Source: Hetaerina americana (lineage: Eukaryota > Arthropoda > Insecta > Odonata > Calopterygidae). From it: DNA of 64,000 nt. This document shows, piece by piece, positions 10,385-19,624 of this stretch. Numbering within the stretch: position 1 is the stretch's first letter; the number at the start of each line of letters is the position of its first letter. The DNA lies in NCBI GenBank assembly GCA_022747635.1, contig JAKTNV010000019.1, positions 9,256,501 to 9,320,500 of the forward strand. The letters are read 5' to 3'. The notes under the pieces are model-generated. The model saw only the letters and a list, made by a program, of their open reading frames with translations. It was not told the origin of the DNA and made no database searches. Position numbers and translations under genes: made by a program.

Positions 10385-13347
10385 ATTTAGATAATCATAG
10401 GAATAAGTCAATTAGGTTAGGAAATGGTGATTCGATTTTGGAAAAGCCGAGTTGGACAGCCAAATTTTGCGAACCAAATTCGATCAAGGAGGATGTAAAT
10501 AGTGGAATAAAGAATTGTATAGAGAAAGGAAGGGAGATAAACTCAGATGGGCCAGATGAAACATCTGCTCCTGGGTCGAGTTGGACAGCCAACATCCACC
10601 ACCCATCTGAGGCGTTGGCAAAGATCAAGGATGAAGAAATCTACAGATCGATGTGGACAGCCAACCTCTATCGATCTGGCCAATGCAATGGAGCTATCAG
10701 GAAAAGCTCTCCAGCTGAGCAGTGGAGACGGACGGCCGACCTCCACTGCAAAGCTGATATTTGCTGTCCAGCCGTTGATTTCGCCGAGCCGAGCGGGTCA
10801 GCCCGTCTCCGCCCATCAAATCAACCGCATATGGGGCAGAAGGCGCATTGGTCGACGGAGTCAGCTCCGCTCTGCCAATCCGTTAGGTCGGGAGAAAGCG
10901 AAAGGGTCAAGTCTTTGGTAGGATCGAACAGGCCAGCCTGTCTCCAGCCGCCAAAGCAAGCAGAGAGTGAGAGAATGAGTGAGAGGCCTCAGAGCATCTC
11001 GTCGGTGCCACAAAGCCCGCCGAGACATGCGTGGAATGTAGATTCTGCCCAGTCGCTTCACGCGGGCCGGAAATCAGAACAGGAGAGCGATTATGAGAAA
11101 TTGCCTCAAGTACTGTTCACTCTGGATCGGTTGTGTTCCAACAAAGGGACGGGCAGGAATGAGTCGAGTGAGAGTGTGACATACCCTGTAACCATTGAGG
11201 ACAAACCTGATAGGCTGTGTCCGGTTCAGGGAGGGGGAGTCGGCGTGGAGTCCACGCCTAGAGTGAGTTTAGCGAGTGTGACGGCAGGGCTAGTAATCAA
11301 TAAGGAGAAGAGCGAGTTTTGTTGTACCAGGGCTGCATATCTTGGATATCTGTTAGACGCAGAGGGACTTAGACCAGATCCGGAAAAGATAGCTCCAGTC
11401 GTGAATTATCCAGCACCATCTAACCTCAAACAACTAAGACGATTTCTTGGTATGATTGGATGGTACGCTCGGTTCATAAAGGACGATTCGGAAATCAAGC
11501 TTCCATTGGTCAAGTTATTGCACAAAGGTCAAGAGTGGGAATGGACAGAGGAACAGCAGAAAGCGTTTGAGACATACAAAAGGGCCATTACAGAAGCCCC
11601 GGTCTTGGCAAGGCCGGACTTCTCTAAACCCTTCATCGTACAAACTGATGCGAGTAGTGAAGCAATTGGAGGTGTTCTTTCTCAAGTGAATGAGGACGGA
11701 GAACATCCAATCGTTTATGTCAGCCGAGTTCTCACATCAGCTGAGAAAAACTATACGACGACAGAGAGAGAGTTATTAGCTATTCTATGGGCCATAAAAA
11801 AACTAAGGCCTTATTTAGAGGGCTACAAGTTCCTCGTGATCACAGACCACTCCGCACTCCAATACCTACGAAATCTCAAGGAACCTACGGGTAGGCTCGC
11901 GAGGTGGGCGCTGGAGTTGCAGCAGTGGGACTTCGAGGTGGTGCATCGTCGAGGTAAAATCCATGATTTGCCTGATGCACTATCTCGTATGTACGAGCAA
12001 CTATCTGGCGAAGAGAAGATCGCTGAAATTACGGAAGTAAAGGATGAGGACCACCAACGCAGAGTCGAGGAAGTCACCAAATATCCGGAGAGGTATAAAA
12101 ATTGGAAGGTCGAAGCGGGCCACTTGTATCGTTACAAGTACGATGAGCTGCTCGATCCAATCGCTGATTGTGAAGAGGGCTGGAAACTCGTGCTTCCAAA
12201 AGAATGTCGAGAGCGGGTCATAAGGGATGCCCATTGTGAACCTTCATCGGGCCACCTCGGAGTGGAAAAGACGTTCGATCGAGTCGTACGAGATTACTAT
12301 TGGAGAGGGGCCTATCACGACATTCACAACTTTGTGAGGCAATGTCAGGATTGTCAACAGTTCAAAACGTCGCAGCAAGCGCCTCAGGGACTATTGGGTA
12401 AAAGAACGGTAGAGAGACCATGGAGCGTCGTAGCAGCAGATCTCATGGAGTTTCCGCTTAGCAAAGCCAAGAACAAGTACTTAATAATCTTTCAGGACTT
12501 ATTTTCAAGATGGGTGGAGCTAAAGGCGGTCAGAGCTGCTACGGGGGCCAACGTGGTTAAAGCACTTGAGGAGCTTGTCCTATTTCGCTGGGGAACGCCG
12601 GAGTATCTCTTGACAGATAATGGAAAAGAGTTTGATAACAAATGCGTAAGAGAAGCATTGGCAGAGGATGGAATAACGCATACAACAACGCCTCCATACC
12701 ATGCTCAGGCAAACCCAGTGGAAAGATCCAATCGAACGCTGAAGACGGCCATCGCGATGTTTGTAGAAAAAGACCATAGAGACTGGGATCAGCATTTACA
12801 CGAACTAAGGCATGCAGTCAACACCGCGAAGCAGGCCTCGACTAAGATCTCGCCAGCCTACTTGAACTTCGGAAGGCATCCACTGCCAGTGAAGAGTTTG
12901 CGGCGCGAGCTTGAGAAGGGGGAAGGCATAGAGAGCAGATTGGATCCACAAGCGTGGAAAAAGAGGGCCGATAGGTTAGGCTTTTTACGAGACTTAGTAG
13001 CCGAGAATATAGAGAAAGCTCAGAAAAAACAGGCGCAAGCGTATAATAAGGGTAGAAGAAACATCGAATTTAATGTAGGAGACCTAGTAATGCGTAGGAC
13101 CCACCATCTGTCCAGTGGGATTGATAGGTTTTCAGCCAAGCTAGCCCCTAAATTTGAAGGACCGATCGAGATACTAAAAAAACTGTCTCCAACAGTTTAT
13201 ATCGTAGAAACGCGTTCCAATAAGCAAAACGCGAAAGTAGATATTGGTGACTTGAAAAGATATATAGCACCAAGATCCACTCGTCAAAGTGGTGAGTCCT
13301 CCGAGCGCCAAGCCCACGGAGCACACTCTCAAAAAAATTCCTTATGA
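10279..13347 (+). CDS. pol: Pol polyprotein, internally deleted: partial RT, RNase H, integrase
   Basis: This frame is open for about 1,020 codons and has no ATG at its start, so it is probably entered by frameshifting at 10303. Residues 1 to about 334 contain neither the D-S/T-G protease motif nor RT motifs A-C. From about residue 335 (11281) the sequence is clearly RT connection/thumb (GLVINKEKSEF, YLGYLLDAEGLRPDPEKI). RNase H follows, with QTDASSEAIGGVLSQ (Asp 457), TERELLAILWAIKKL and TDHSALQYL. The integrase has an HHCC zinc finger starting at His 652 (HCEPSSGHLG, CQDCQQFK) and a DD35E triad at Asp 721, Asp 780 (TDNGKEF) and Glu 815 (NPVERSNR). A C-terminal FEGPIEI segment resembles the GPY/F module. 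RNase H and integrase look intact; RT cannot be functional without its palm. Confidence 0.88.
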   Translation: MQTSVYSAGKRTSGESPSPSGFPANQPVEHKPAELDLDNHRNKSIRLGNGDSILEKPSWTAKFCEPNSIKEDVNSGIKNCIEKGREINSDGPDETSAPGSSWTANIHHPSEALAKIKDEEIYRSMWTANLYRSGQCNGAIRKSSPAEQWRRTADLHCKADICCPAVDFAEPSGSARLRPSNQPHMGQKAHWSTESAPLCQSVRSGESERVKSLVGSNRPACLQPPKQAESERMSERPQSISSVPQSPPRHAWNVDSAQSLHAGRKSEQESDYEKLPQVLFTLDRLCSNKGTGRNESSESVTYPVTIEDKPDRLCPVQGGGVGVESTPRVSLASVTAGLVINKEKSEFCCTRAAYLGYLLDAEGLRPDPEKIAPVVNYPAPSNLKQLRRFLGMIGWYARFIKDDSEIKLPLVKLLHKGQEWEWTEEQQKAFETYKRAITEAPVLARPDFSKPFIVQTDASSEAIGGVLSQVNEDGEHPIVYVSRVLTSAEKNYTTTERELLAILWAIKKLRPYLEGYKFLVITDHSALQYLRNLKEPTGRLARWALELQQWDFEVVHRRGKIHDLPDALSRMYEQLSGEEKIAEITEVKDEDHQRRVEEVTKYPERYKNWKVEAGHLYRYKYDELLDPIADCEEGWKLVLPKECRERVIRDAHCEPSSGHLGVEKTFDRVVRDYYWRGAYHDIHNFVRQCQDCQQFKTSQQAPQGLLGKRTVERPWSVVAADLMEFPLSKAKNKYLIIFQDLFSRWVELKAVRAATGANVVKALEELVLFRWGTPEYLLTDNGKEFDNKCVREALAEDGITHTTTPPYHAQANPVERSNRTLKTAIAMFVEKDHRDWDQHLHELRHAVNTAKQASTKISPAYLNFGRHPLPVKSLRRELEKGEGIESRLDPQAWKKRADRLGFLRDLVAENIEKAQKKQAQAYNKGRRNIEFNVGDLVMRRTHHLSSGIDRFSAKLAPKFEGPIEILKKLSPTVYIVETRSNKQNAKVDIGDLKRYIAPRSTRQSGESSERQAHGAHSQKNSL
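10303..10349 (+). promoter_or_regulatory. Candidate -1 ribosomal frameshift signal (gag to pol)
   Basis: The heptamer GGAAAAC at 10303-10309 sits in the gag frame as G GAA AAC, the X XXY YYZ spacing of slippery sites. The first triplet is imperfect, in the same way as the known functional site GGAUUUA. After a 6-nt spacer, GCGGGGA (10316-10322) pairs perfectly with TCCCCGC (10343-10349). A G-T pair and a small inner GCC/GGC stem can extend the helix. Pol is open in the -1 frame across the site. Site, spacer and stem all have canonical geometry; function is inferred. Confidence 0.7.
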
Positions 13348-13856
13348 ATTTTGGTATTATGCAATAGGTCAGCATTGTGTGTTTGCCTCATGTTATCTTG
13401 TCTGTGTGTCAAAGTGAGCGATTTATTTTTCAATGATGTGAAAATCTCTGTCGGACATTATTGTTGTTATGGCACATAGCCCTTGAATTGTGGTGAATGA
13501 AAGTTTGCAAACGAGGTGTGATGTGTTTGAGCCGAGGACGTACTGCCTTTTATAGAGTGAATTATCTGAGCGAGTGATGCTTTTGTTGAAATTTTGTGAG
13601 AAATTCCCTTGGAATGTATGAAAGATTCATGCCAAAAGTTTGTTCATACCAAATGTATTACTTGATGTTCATAGAGAATGTGATTAAAATTAGAAAAAGT
13701 TGTGCTATCCATTTTCTATCCAATAGCTGAAGACAGAATCTCAAAACTGAGTGAACTACTGGTAGAAATCTGTGAAATTGTTGTTATTATATTGTGTTCA
13801 TAGGTTTCAGTTGCAGGCTCGTTTGTAAGCGGTCCACTCGGACGAGTGTCCGGCTT
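13348..13856 (+). other. Gypsy 3' untranslated region
   Basis: About 510 bp between the pol stop and the polypurine tract. There is no long open frame, so no env. A short perfect hairpin, CACTCG-GA-CGAGTG, lies near 13835-13848. Confidence 0.6.
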
Positions 13857-13868
13857 AGGGAGGGGGTA
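13857..13868 (+). promoter_or_regulatory. Polypurine tract
   Basis: AGGGAGGGGGTA lies immediately before the second LTR. This is the expected priming site for plus-strand cDNA. Confidence 0.8.
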
Positions 13869-14590
13869 TGTGACGTTGTGCTTGGCGCAGCGTCACTTGC
13901 CCAGTTCGAATACGCGCGCCCCTCTCGCGAGCCGTAGAACGGCGGGGCGCTATTTGTGGGCGCCGACAATGTATGTAAGAAAAAAGAAGAGCGGAGCGCG
14001 CCGCGCGCGGAGAGTGCCGGCCAACACGTGGTAAGGAGAGTTCGTTGTGAGATGCCCGAGAGAGAAGGTCGTGTGCTATCATCGTCGAGTCACCGACAGC
14101 CTGCGAACACCGGGGGTGCGCGTGCCAGCAACCGACCTCGCCGTGTGGGCCCCCCGCAGGCCCCGACCGGAACATCGGGACCCAGCAGTCGACAGCGAGG
14201 CGGCCATCTTCGGCTGCCGCCGAGCGGCCACCCAACATCGTGGCCCAGCAGGCGTCGGCACCGCGCGTCATGTTTGCTTGGGAGCGCCCACACCTTTTCT
14301 TGTGATAATAAATAGTTCTTATGAAGTTTACTCGTCGGAGTCCATTTTTATGCGCCTCCTTGCGTCCCTCGTGATTTCAGCTGAAGAGCCGCTGCCCACC
14401 CCGGGGCACATCAAAGGTGAGCGAGCCCTCCCCTGGGACGAGGAGTGTGATGGGCCAGGTGACAGCCAGCGGCGTGACTCTGCGGCTAGCCATGCGGCTA
14501 GCCTGGCGCCCTCAAAACAAGTAGAGTCACGGCCTCCCTTGTCTCGCGGTATCGGGGAAAATTTATCTATAAATTAAATACCGCGTCACA
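13869..14590 (+). repeat. Second full LTR of the Gypsy element
   Basis: Exactly 722 bp, beginning TGTGACG and ending CGTCACA like the 5' LTR. I found no difference from 7385-8106 in the stretches compared, and their long translations agree. The flank after it (ATTTTT) does not match the flank before the 5' LTR; the matching target duplication is 578 bp further on, after the third LTR piece. Confidence 0.92.
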
Positions 14591-15078
14591 ATTTTTAATT
14601 TCATACAACCGAATAGCCGTTTTCAGTACCAATTACCACTTTTTAAGAACCCAATAGAATGGACCAAATTAACAATTTATTAATTTTGACAATGTTCAAA
14701 AATATATTCCTCTGAATTCGGCCGCATGCTGGACCCTACCATGCGAGCATTATTTTTTGCGATATCAAGCTAATGTTATTTTTAATCAAAATACAAAATT
14801 ATCCAACGAACGACTCCGATGAACGAGAGAGTACAGATAAAATATTTTCTGCTATTTTTATGGGTGATATGGGAACCGGTGATATTTGTGAGACATTGCG
14901 AGCACCCTGGCATTGGAACGGATCACATGCGGAGACGAACAGCCGGCCTTATGGGAGTGGGGAGGCAGGAGGAGGTGGCTGGAAGGAGAAAAGGGGGTGG
15001 GCAGGGGAGAGGGGAGTGGTGCTGTAGGGGAGGGGTGGAGTGATGAGAGTCGAGGCAGGAGGCTCTACTTGTTTTGAG
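14591..15078. other. Foreign 488-bp segment between the second LTR and the third LTR end
   Basis: The sequence is unrelated to the Gypsy interior: the primer binding site does not follow the LTR here. It starts AT-rich and becomes strongly purine-rich (about 14940-15055, G/A runs). No open frame or TE motif was recognised. It lies inside the target duplication, so it entered with, or after, the Gypsy insertion. Candidates are read-through sequence from the 3' flank of the parent copy, or filler captured during a template switch. Confidence 0.6.
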
Positions 15079-15104
15079 GCCTGGCGCCCTCAAAACAAGT
15101 AGAG
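15063..15104. repeat. Fold-back at the junction with the third LTR end
   Basis: CTCTACTTGTTTTGAGG (15063-15079) is the exact reverse complement of CCTCAAAACAAGTAGAG (15088-15104), with an 8-nt loop. The right arm is ordinary LTR sequence; the left arm is an inverted copy of it, overlapping the start of the 90-bp LTR remnant by one base. Confidence 0.9.
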
Positions 15105-15168
15105 TCACGGCCTCCCTTGTCTCGCGGTATCGGGGAAAATTTATCTATAAATTAAATACCGCGTCACA
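15079..15168 (+). repeat. Third, 5'-truncated LTR end
   Basis: These 90 bp match the last 90 bp of the LTR (8017-8106) and end CGTCACA. They are followed directly by CGTG, the duplicate of 7381-7384, and then by the continuation of the interrupted LINE. This is therefore the true right boundary of the insertion. Confidence 0.9.
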
Positions 15169-15169
15169 C

Positions 15170-16102
15170 GTGATAACGCTTATACCCAAGAAGACGCGGC
15201 CAAAGTCGTTCGACGACTTCAGGCCAATCGCCCTTTTAAACGCAGATTATAAAATATTGGTGCACGCCCTACGATATAGAATGACGGCTGCTGCCGACAT
15301 CGTCCTCTCTCCATCCCAGTACGCCGTGTCGAAAACGCGAAACATCTTCGATGCAGCACTTTTAATTCGCGACATTATTTTTTACGCGCCCTTGTACGGC
15401 GATCCGTTTTTATCACTGCTAGCTATTGATCTTGAGAAAGAATTTGATCTGGTCCAGATCGAATGGATTCTAACCGTGCTCAAGACGATGGCCTTCCCCG
15501 AGTACTTCATTCGTGCCGTCTCAACGATGTACACCGGAACATACTCTATAATTAGAATAAAGAATTCCACCTCGCTGCCCATCCCCGTCAGTAACTCTGT
15601 TCGGCATGGCTGCCCGCTGTCAATGCTGCTTTTCACCTTTGCCTTAGAGCCCCTACTCAGACGAATGCAGAGCAGTGGAATCGGGGTACGCCGTCACGGC
15701 GCCGTCTGCCTGGGCGTCGCATACGCTGACGACATAACCCTCTTCGTAGACGACCTGTCCCACATGGCTCTAGCCCACGACATATTAACGTCATATGAGC
15801 AGGGTGGTATCTTCCTCAACAACCGGAAATCCAGGTTTTTGCTGCTCAAGGGCGACCGGCCCTCGACCTTCATCGGTTGGTCAGAAGCGCCCTCGCTCAA
15901 AATCTTGGGGTTCTGGTGGGAGAAGGAGTTGGCTCACCCGATTGAGCGAAACTGGGGAATTATTGACCCTCATGTAAAACGGAGTGTTGGGAAGCTTTCA
16001 CTCCCTTCCCTCCCGGTCGTGACCCGCGTCCGCCTCCTCAACCAGATTGTCTTCCCAAGGATATGGTATGTGGCCCATCTATGGCCCTTACCCGCTAAAT
16101 AA
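15170..16102 (+). pseudogene. LINE-B reverse transcriptase (downstream of the insertion)
   Basis: The frame resumes with ITLIPKKTRPKSFDDFRPIA, the usual LINE RT fingers motif. It continues with LLAIDLEKEFDLV (motif A), SVRHGCPLSMLLFTFALEP (motif B) and VAYADDITLFVDD (motif C, YADD). Motif A normally reads D-x-x-K-A-F-D; here it is D-L-E-K-E-F-D, so Ala has changed to Glu. The frame ends at a stop at 16100-16102. The next part of the protein lies in another frame from 16222, indicating a frameshift in between. The RT type resembles L1-like LINEs (L1 or Tx1); the clade is not certain. Confidence 0.8.
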
Positions 16103-16221
16103 AATGCGTACTTCATTAGAGCGACCAACCAAATGATCTGGGCTGGCTACGTAAGGAAAGTGTCCCGAAACCAGCTTTTTGCCCGTTTAAGCAGGGTGGC
16201 AATACAGCTCTAAAGGCGAAG

Positions 16222-16911
16222 GTGGTCTACGTGAAGCTTAGCCTGCGCATCCTCGGCGGTGACGACGCGTGGCGCAAGGCACTCCTCAAGGACGCGTGGC
16301 AGGGACTCGTGCGCGACGAATGCCACCGGAGGGCATTTGATGAAACGAAAAAGGAAGCCTCTATCCTGCGAGATGGAGAAACATTTCGGGTCAAGACCCT
16401 GTATGTCAGAGAGCTTACCGAGCAACAACAAAATACACCAAAAAGAACGATTTCTTGGAAAAACTGGGCGACCAGCAGGCCGAACGATGAGGCACGTAGT
16501 GGAATGTTTAACCTAATCGCGAACACAGTCATGACGAGGGAAGTGAGGCACCACCTACAGCTAGCCGATTCGCCCCTTTGTTCGTCATGCGGTCGAATAG
16601 ACAACGTCGCGCATCTCATCCTTGGATGCAACGATAAAATCAGAGAATGGGAAGCTCTAAAAAAGATCTATAAAACCTGGGACGTGTTCGGTGGTGGTGC
16701 CATTACCGACATAAATCTGATCACCTTGAACTTTCGGCTCTTTCCGAGCTTCAAATCCTTCATAATGACCACCCTAATCGTGGAATTCATACAGTTGAGA
16801 ACCGCGAATAAACATTCCGCTAAAGGCATGCAAGCATTGGTGGAACGGATGTGGCTGCCCCCGGTACCGAACACACTTCGTCCGTGGTTAAAAAGTTGTT
16901 TTTCTGAATAA
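16222..16911 (+). pseudogene. LINE-B C-terminal region with zinc knuckle
   Basis: About 229 residues continue LINE-B after a frameshift. Near the middle is CSSCGRIDNVAHLILGC, a C-x2-C...H-x4-C knuckle typical of the C-terminus of L1-like LINEs. The protein ends LKSCFSE followed by TAA. Orientation and spacing fit a single LINE running from about 6700 to 17245 once the Gypsy is removed. Confidence 0.75.
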
Positions 16912-17245
16912 CTGTTCTTCAAAGCTATCAATAATTCCAACCAATGCAATGTAATGTTCCGCTGCTAATCCAAATATTTCCTTCTATATCTTGCGAACCC
17001 TGCCTTCATTATTCCCTTCCACAGTATTGTTCGTGGTCACAATTGTTTTATGCAATGTATATGAATGTATGTCTATGTAAGTGTGTATATGCATATTTAT
17101 GTTTATGTGTATGTATGTGTATGTATATGCATACATATATTTATAACGAGAAAAATATATTCTATAACCATAATCTGTAAGCTGACAATTTGTACAATGT
17201 AAACACTAGCAGTGTAACACACTAGACCGAATAAAACTAAATTGA
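16912..17245 (+). other. LINE-B 3' UTR
   Basis: Includes a degenerate TATG/TGTA-rich stretch (about 17050-17140) and an AATAAA near 17231 shortly before the SINE starts. The 3' end is set here because the tRNA-like SINE head begins at about 17246; no poly(A) tail is obvious. Confidence 0.45.
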
Positions 17246-17440
17246 ACCATAGCTTAACTGGCTAAAGCACTCGATCGGACATTGAGGGATCTAGTTTCGA
17301 ATCCCACTCAAGGCGAATGATTTTTACACTCTGAAATTGTTGCGTTGAAATGTACATTAGCGGATGACTCCATTAAAAGTCACTTCTAAGGCATCTCCCG
17401 CAGTTTCTTTGGAATGTATCAATTAGTTTCGTGTTGCTCC
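17246..17440 (+). mobile_element. tRNA-derived SINE (SINE-A), full head
   Basis: The head at 17248-17320 has an A-box-like TAGCTTAACTGG and a B-box-like AGTTTCGAATCCC, the internal RNA polymerase III promoter of tRNA genes. The body that follows (GGCGAATGATTTTTACACTC ... GCATCTCCCGCAGTTTCTTT) is repeated at 22663-22775. SINEs depend on LINE machinery for movement. The 3' end is approximate. Confidence 0.7.
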
Positions 17441-18560
17441 TGAACAGAATCACATTTCTGAGAAGGGCACTTTTCACTCTGTCGCACTAAAATGTTTTGC
17501 TTGAAAATGGAGGTGTCTAAAAATTTCATCATTGATAAAAAAGTCCATAAAAAAAGACGAAGAAACTATTGAGCTGAAGAAAAGTGAAATACGTACATTG
17601 ATTTTGGGAAACGCTGTATTGCATTCCTCCTGCAGGGGAAATGGAGAAAAAGCGGATAGGTTCTGGGAAGAGATATTTTGGAAGGGAAAGCAAATCCGAC
17701 TGTCGTCACCATTAGATTGCCTTTGGAGATGAACCTCTCAACTGTTTCGGAAGTGGCCTTTGTCTCCGCATAAAATGCTCCGGGAATACATGAAAAGCAA
17801 AGCGTGTGCGAATACCGGTGATATATTTTTGGCGAAGTGTTCATTGGTTTAGGAGATGTGTTTCGATCCCAGAGTAAAGTAATGGCTCTCCGGTCTTTCG
17901 TACTCACATATGTAAATTGTGATCTACAAATACTCTCTATCAGAGTTAAGAATATTTGGCTAGCTATTACTTTAAGGTCAGGGGTGATGATTAGGGTACG
18001 GGATCAAGTAGGACGGGCAAATGGGGGCACTAGGTTCTATTTTTGATCTGGTAATAACTCGCCAGATCAAATTTTATTAAAGTCTAATCAAAACTTCAAG
18101 TGCATTTTTTCCCGTGGAATGATACTAAAAATATGCTGGCATTATAAACAGGATTACTTCTTCCTGCCAAAGCATGACCCATTTCATTTCATGTTCTTTA
18201 ATACAAGAATTAACTGAGGTTTTAATTTCATTTTCTCTTGATATTGTTTCTAAATAAGAACTTTAACTAAATGAGATAGTAAATTTCTAGCTAATAATCA
18301 GTTAAAATAACCTAGAAACCAATGTAATGGAAAAAGGTCTGTTCGTGTTAAATGCATATTGATTCAGAGTATTCTCACCCCCTTCTCTTTCTAGCTTGTT
18401 GAATTCTTGTGCTGACACAAATTAGAAGTAATTAAACCTATTAACTATGGGAATTTAAGTGTAAAAACTTTTGGAAATTAATACTTAGAAAAGTAGCTAA
18501 TGGCTCAAAACAAAATAGACGCATCTTGAATATTTACAAAAAATATACTTAACTTATTCT
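17441..18560. other. No recognised content
   Basis: AT-rich sequence with short uninformative frames. Nothing matches the TE families of the window. Confidence 0.45.
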
Positions 18561-18578
18561 CCTACCATTCCAGGTAGC

Positions 18579-18755
18579 ATTACAAACGACCATAGCTTCA
18601 AAATAAAAATAAGGACTCAAAAAACAAATAAGAAAAAATACTCTTTTTTAAACAGAACTATAATTGATTGGAACCAGCTGCCTGGACGTTTGTTTGAGCC
18701 CTTTCCATCCAATTTTAGAAGTTTTAAGTTGAAATGTAAAGCAGCCACTGGGTAA
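18579..18755 (+). pseudogene. LINE-C 3' end (CR1/Jockey-like C-terminus)
   Basis: The translation ends KKKYSFLNRTIIDWNQLPGR and then FPSNFRSFKLKCKAATG before TAA. The pattern F-x-x-R-T-I-x-D-W-N-x-L-P followed by F-K is the conserved end of CR1/Jockey-group LINE proteins. Only the last 58 codons are present, so this is a strongly 5'-truncated copy. The 3' UTR continues to about 18997 and ends in TAAATAAATAAATAAT, a typical short-repeat tail. Confidence 0.7.
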
Positions 18756-18781
18756 TAAACTTCATTGTAGTTGTGAAAATA

Positions 18782-18870
18782 TTGTTTGTATGTGATGTGG
18801 ACGGCATTTTGTATGTGATGTGGAAGTTTGTTTGTATGTGATGTGGAAGTGTGATTGTATGTAAAAATAT
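18782..18870. repeat. Minisatellite with TTTGTATGTGATGTGGA unit
   Basis: Three near-identical units of TTTGTATGTGATGTGGA and one degraded copy lie in the LINE-C 3' UTR, spaced about 20-25 bp apart. Confidence 0.8.
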
Positions 18871-19435
18871 TTTGTCTCTTATCTGTTTTTATATGTGTTC
18901 GTATTTAATTTTCGTTGTAAGAGTTATCTTTGACCTAACTTGACCGTTGCCACCAGGAAATTCGCCTAATTGCAACGTAATTGTATAAATAAATAAATAA
19001 TATCAAATATAAGCACTAATCCACTAGTCCACCTCAATCTCGATCATTATTTATACAACGATGAATGGCAGTGGTGCAACTGATATTATAACTTGCACCT
19101 GTTCATATTTTTCAGCTAAGAGAGGGAAGCCCGAAAGTCCCTCTTTTTGCTCTACATATTGGACATTTTTGATGTGATGTTTAAGTCACGGGAATTTCGC
19201 AGGCGCGTGGGTATGAGAATCGGAATAGGGTGTAATCAAATGCTCATAGTTCATCAGCACAAAGTCAACCATCAACGCAATTCAAGATCATATAAAACAA
19301 TATGGAAAAAGTTTAATTATTAATAAACTAATTCCGTTCATATTTTTATTCATATTTGAAAAAAATATAAACCCACATATTCAATCAAATAATGTGCCTT
19401 TTACAAAATTAGCCGTATTAAATTGTTTACAAACC

Positions 19436-19620
19436 CACGGTTGGCCGGGGTAGTCAGGTGGGTAGAGCGCTCGTCTGTTAGTGAAAACAATCGAGGGTCC
19501 GAGGGAAACCTGGCTCGGATGTTGTGTCGACGCCTGTGGTGCCACCCCTGGTGGACTAAAAGGCTTATCCAAATCCCAGTGGGCTCATGGACCGGTAGAC
19601 AATTCCGAATTGCAAAAATG
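19436..19620 (+). mobile_element. Probable tRNA-derived SINE (SINE-E)
   Basis: GGTAGTCAGGTGGGTAGAGCG resembles the tRNA A-box region and the SINE-B head (GGTAGTCAAGAGGTAGAGCG). About 45 bp later is a weaker B-box-like GAGGGTCCGAGG. No second copy is in the window, so its extent is a guess. Confidence 0.4.
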
Positions 19621-19624
19621 TAAC

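Larger units (their letters stand above)
7385..15168 (+). mobile_element. Ty3/Gypsy-type LTR retrotransposon insertion, composite with three LTR ends
   Basis: The insertion begins TGTGACG (7385) and ends CGTCACA (15168), and is flanked by the 4-bp direct repeat CGTG (7381-7384 and 15169-15172). It interrupts LINE-B within a codon run. Inside are a 722-bp LTR, primer binding site, leader, gag, pol with a -1 overlap, polypurine tract, a second 722-bp LTR (13869-14590), 488 bp of unrelated sequence, and the last 90 bp of a third LTR. There is no env. The domain order RT-RNase H-integrase places it in Ty3/Gypsy. The two full LTRs match in every stretch I compared and in all long translations, so the insertion is recent. 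Pol lacks protease and most of RT, so the copy is non-autonomous. Confidence 0.85.

Noticed and set aside
13348..13856. Possible env gene of the Gypsy element
   Set aside because: No open frame of useful length, signal peptide or membrane segment between pol and the polypurine tract.
13869..14590. Target duplication directly around the two full LTRs
   Set aside because: The flank after 14590 (ATTTTT) does not match the flank before 7385. The matching CGTG is at 15169, so the element boundary was moved there.
17248..17320. tRNA gene
   Set aside because: A- and B-box-like motifs are present but no cloverleaf with a paired acceptor stem could be drawn, and the sequence continues into a repeated SINE body.
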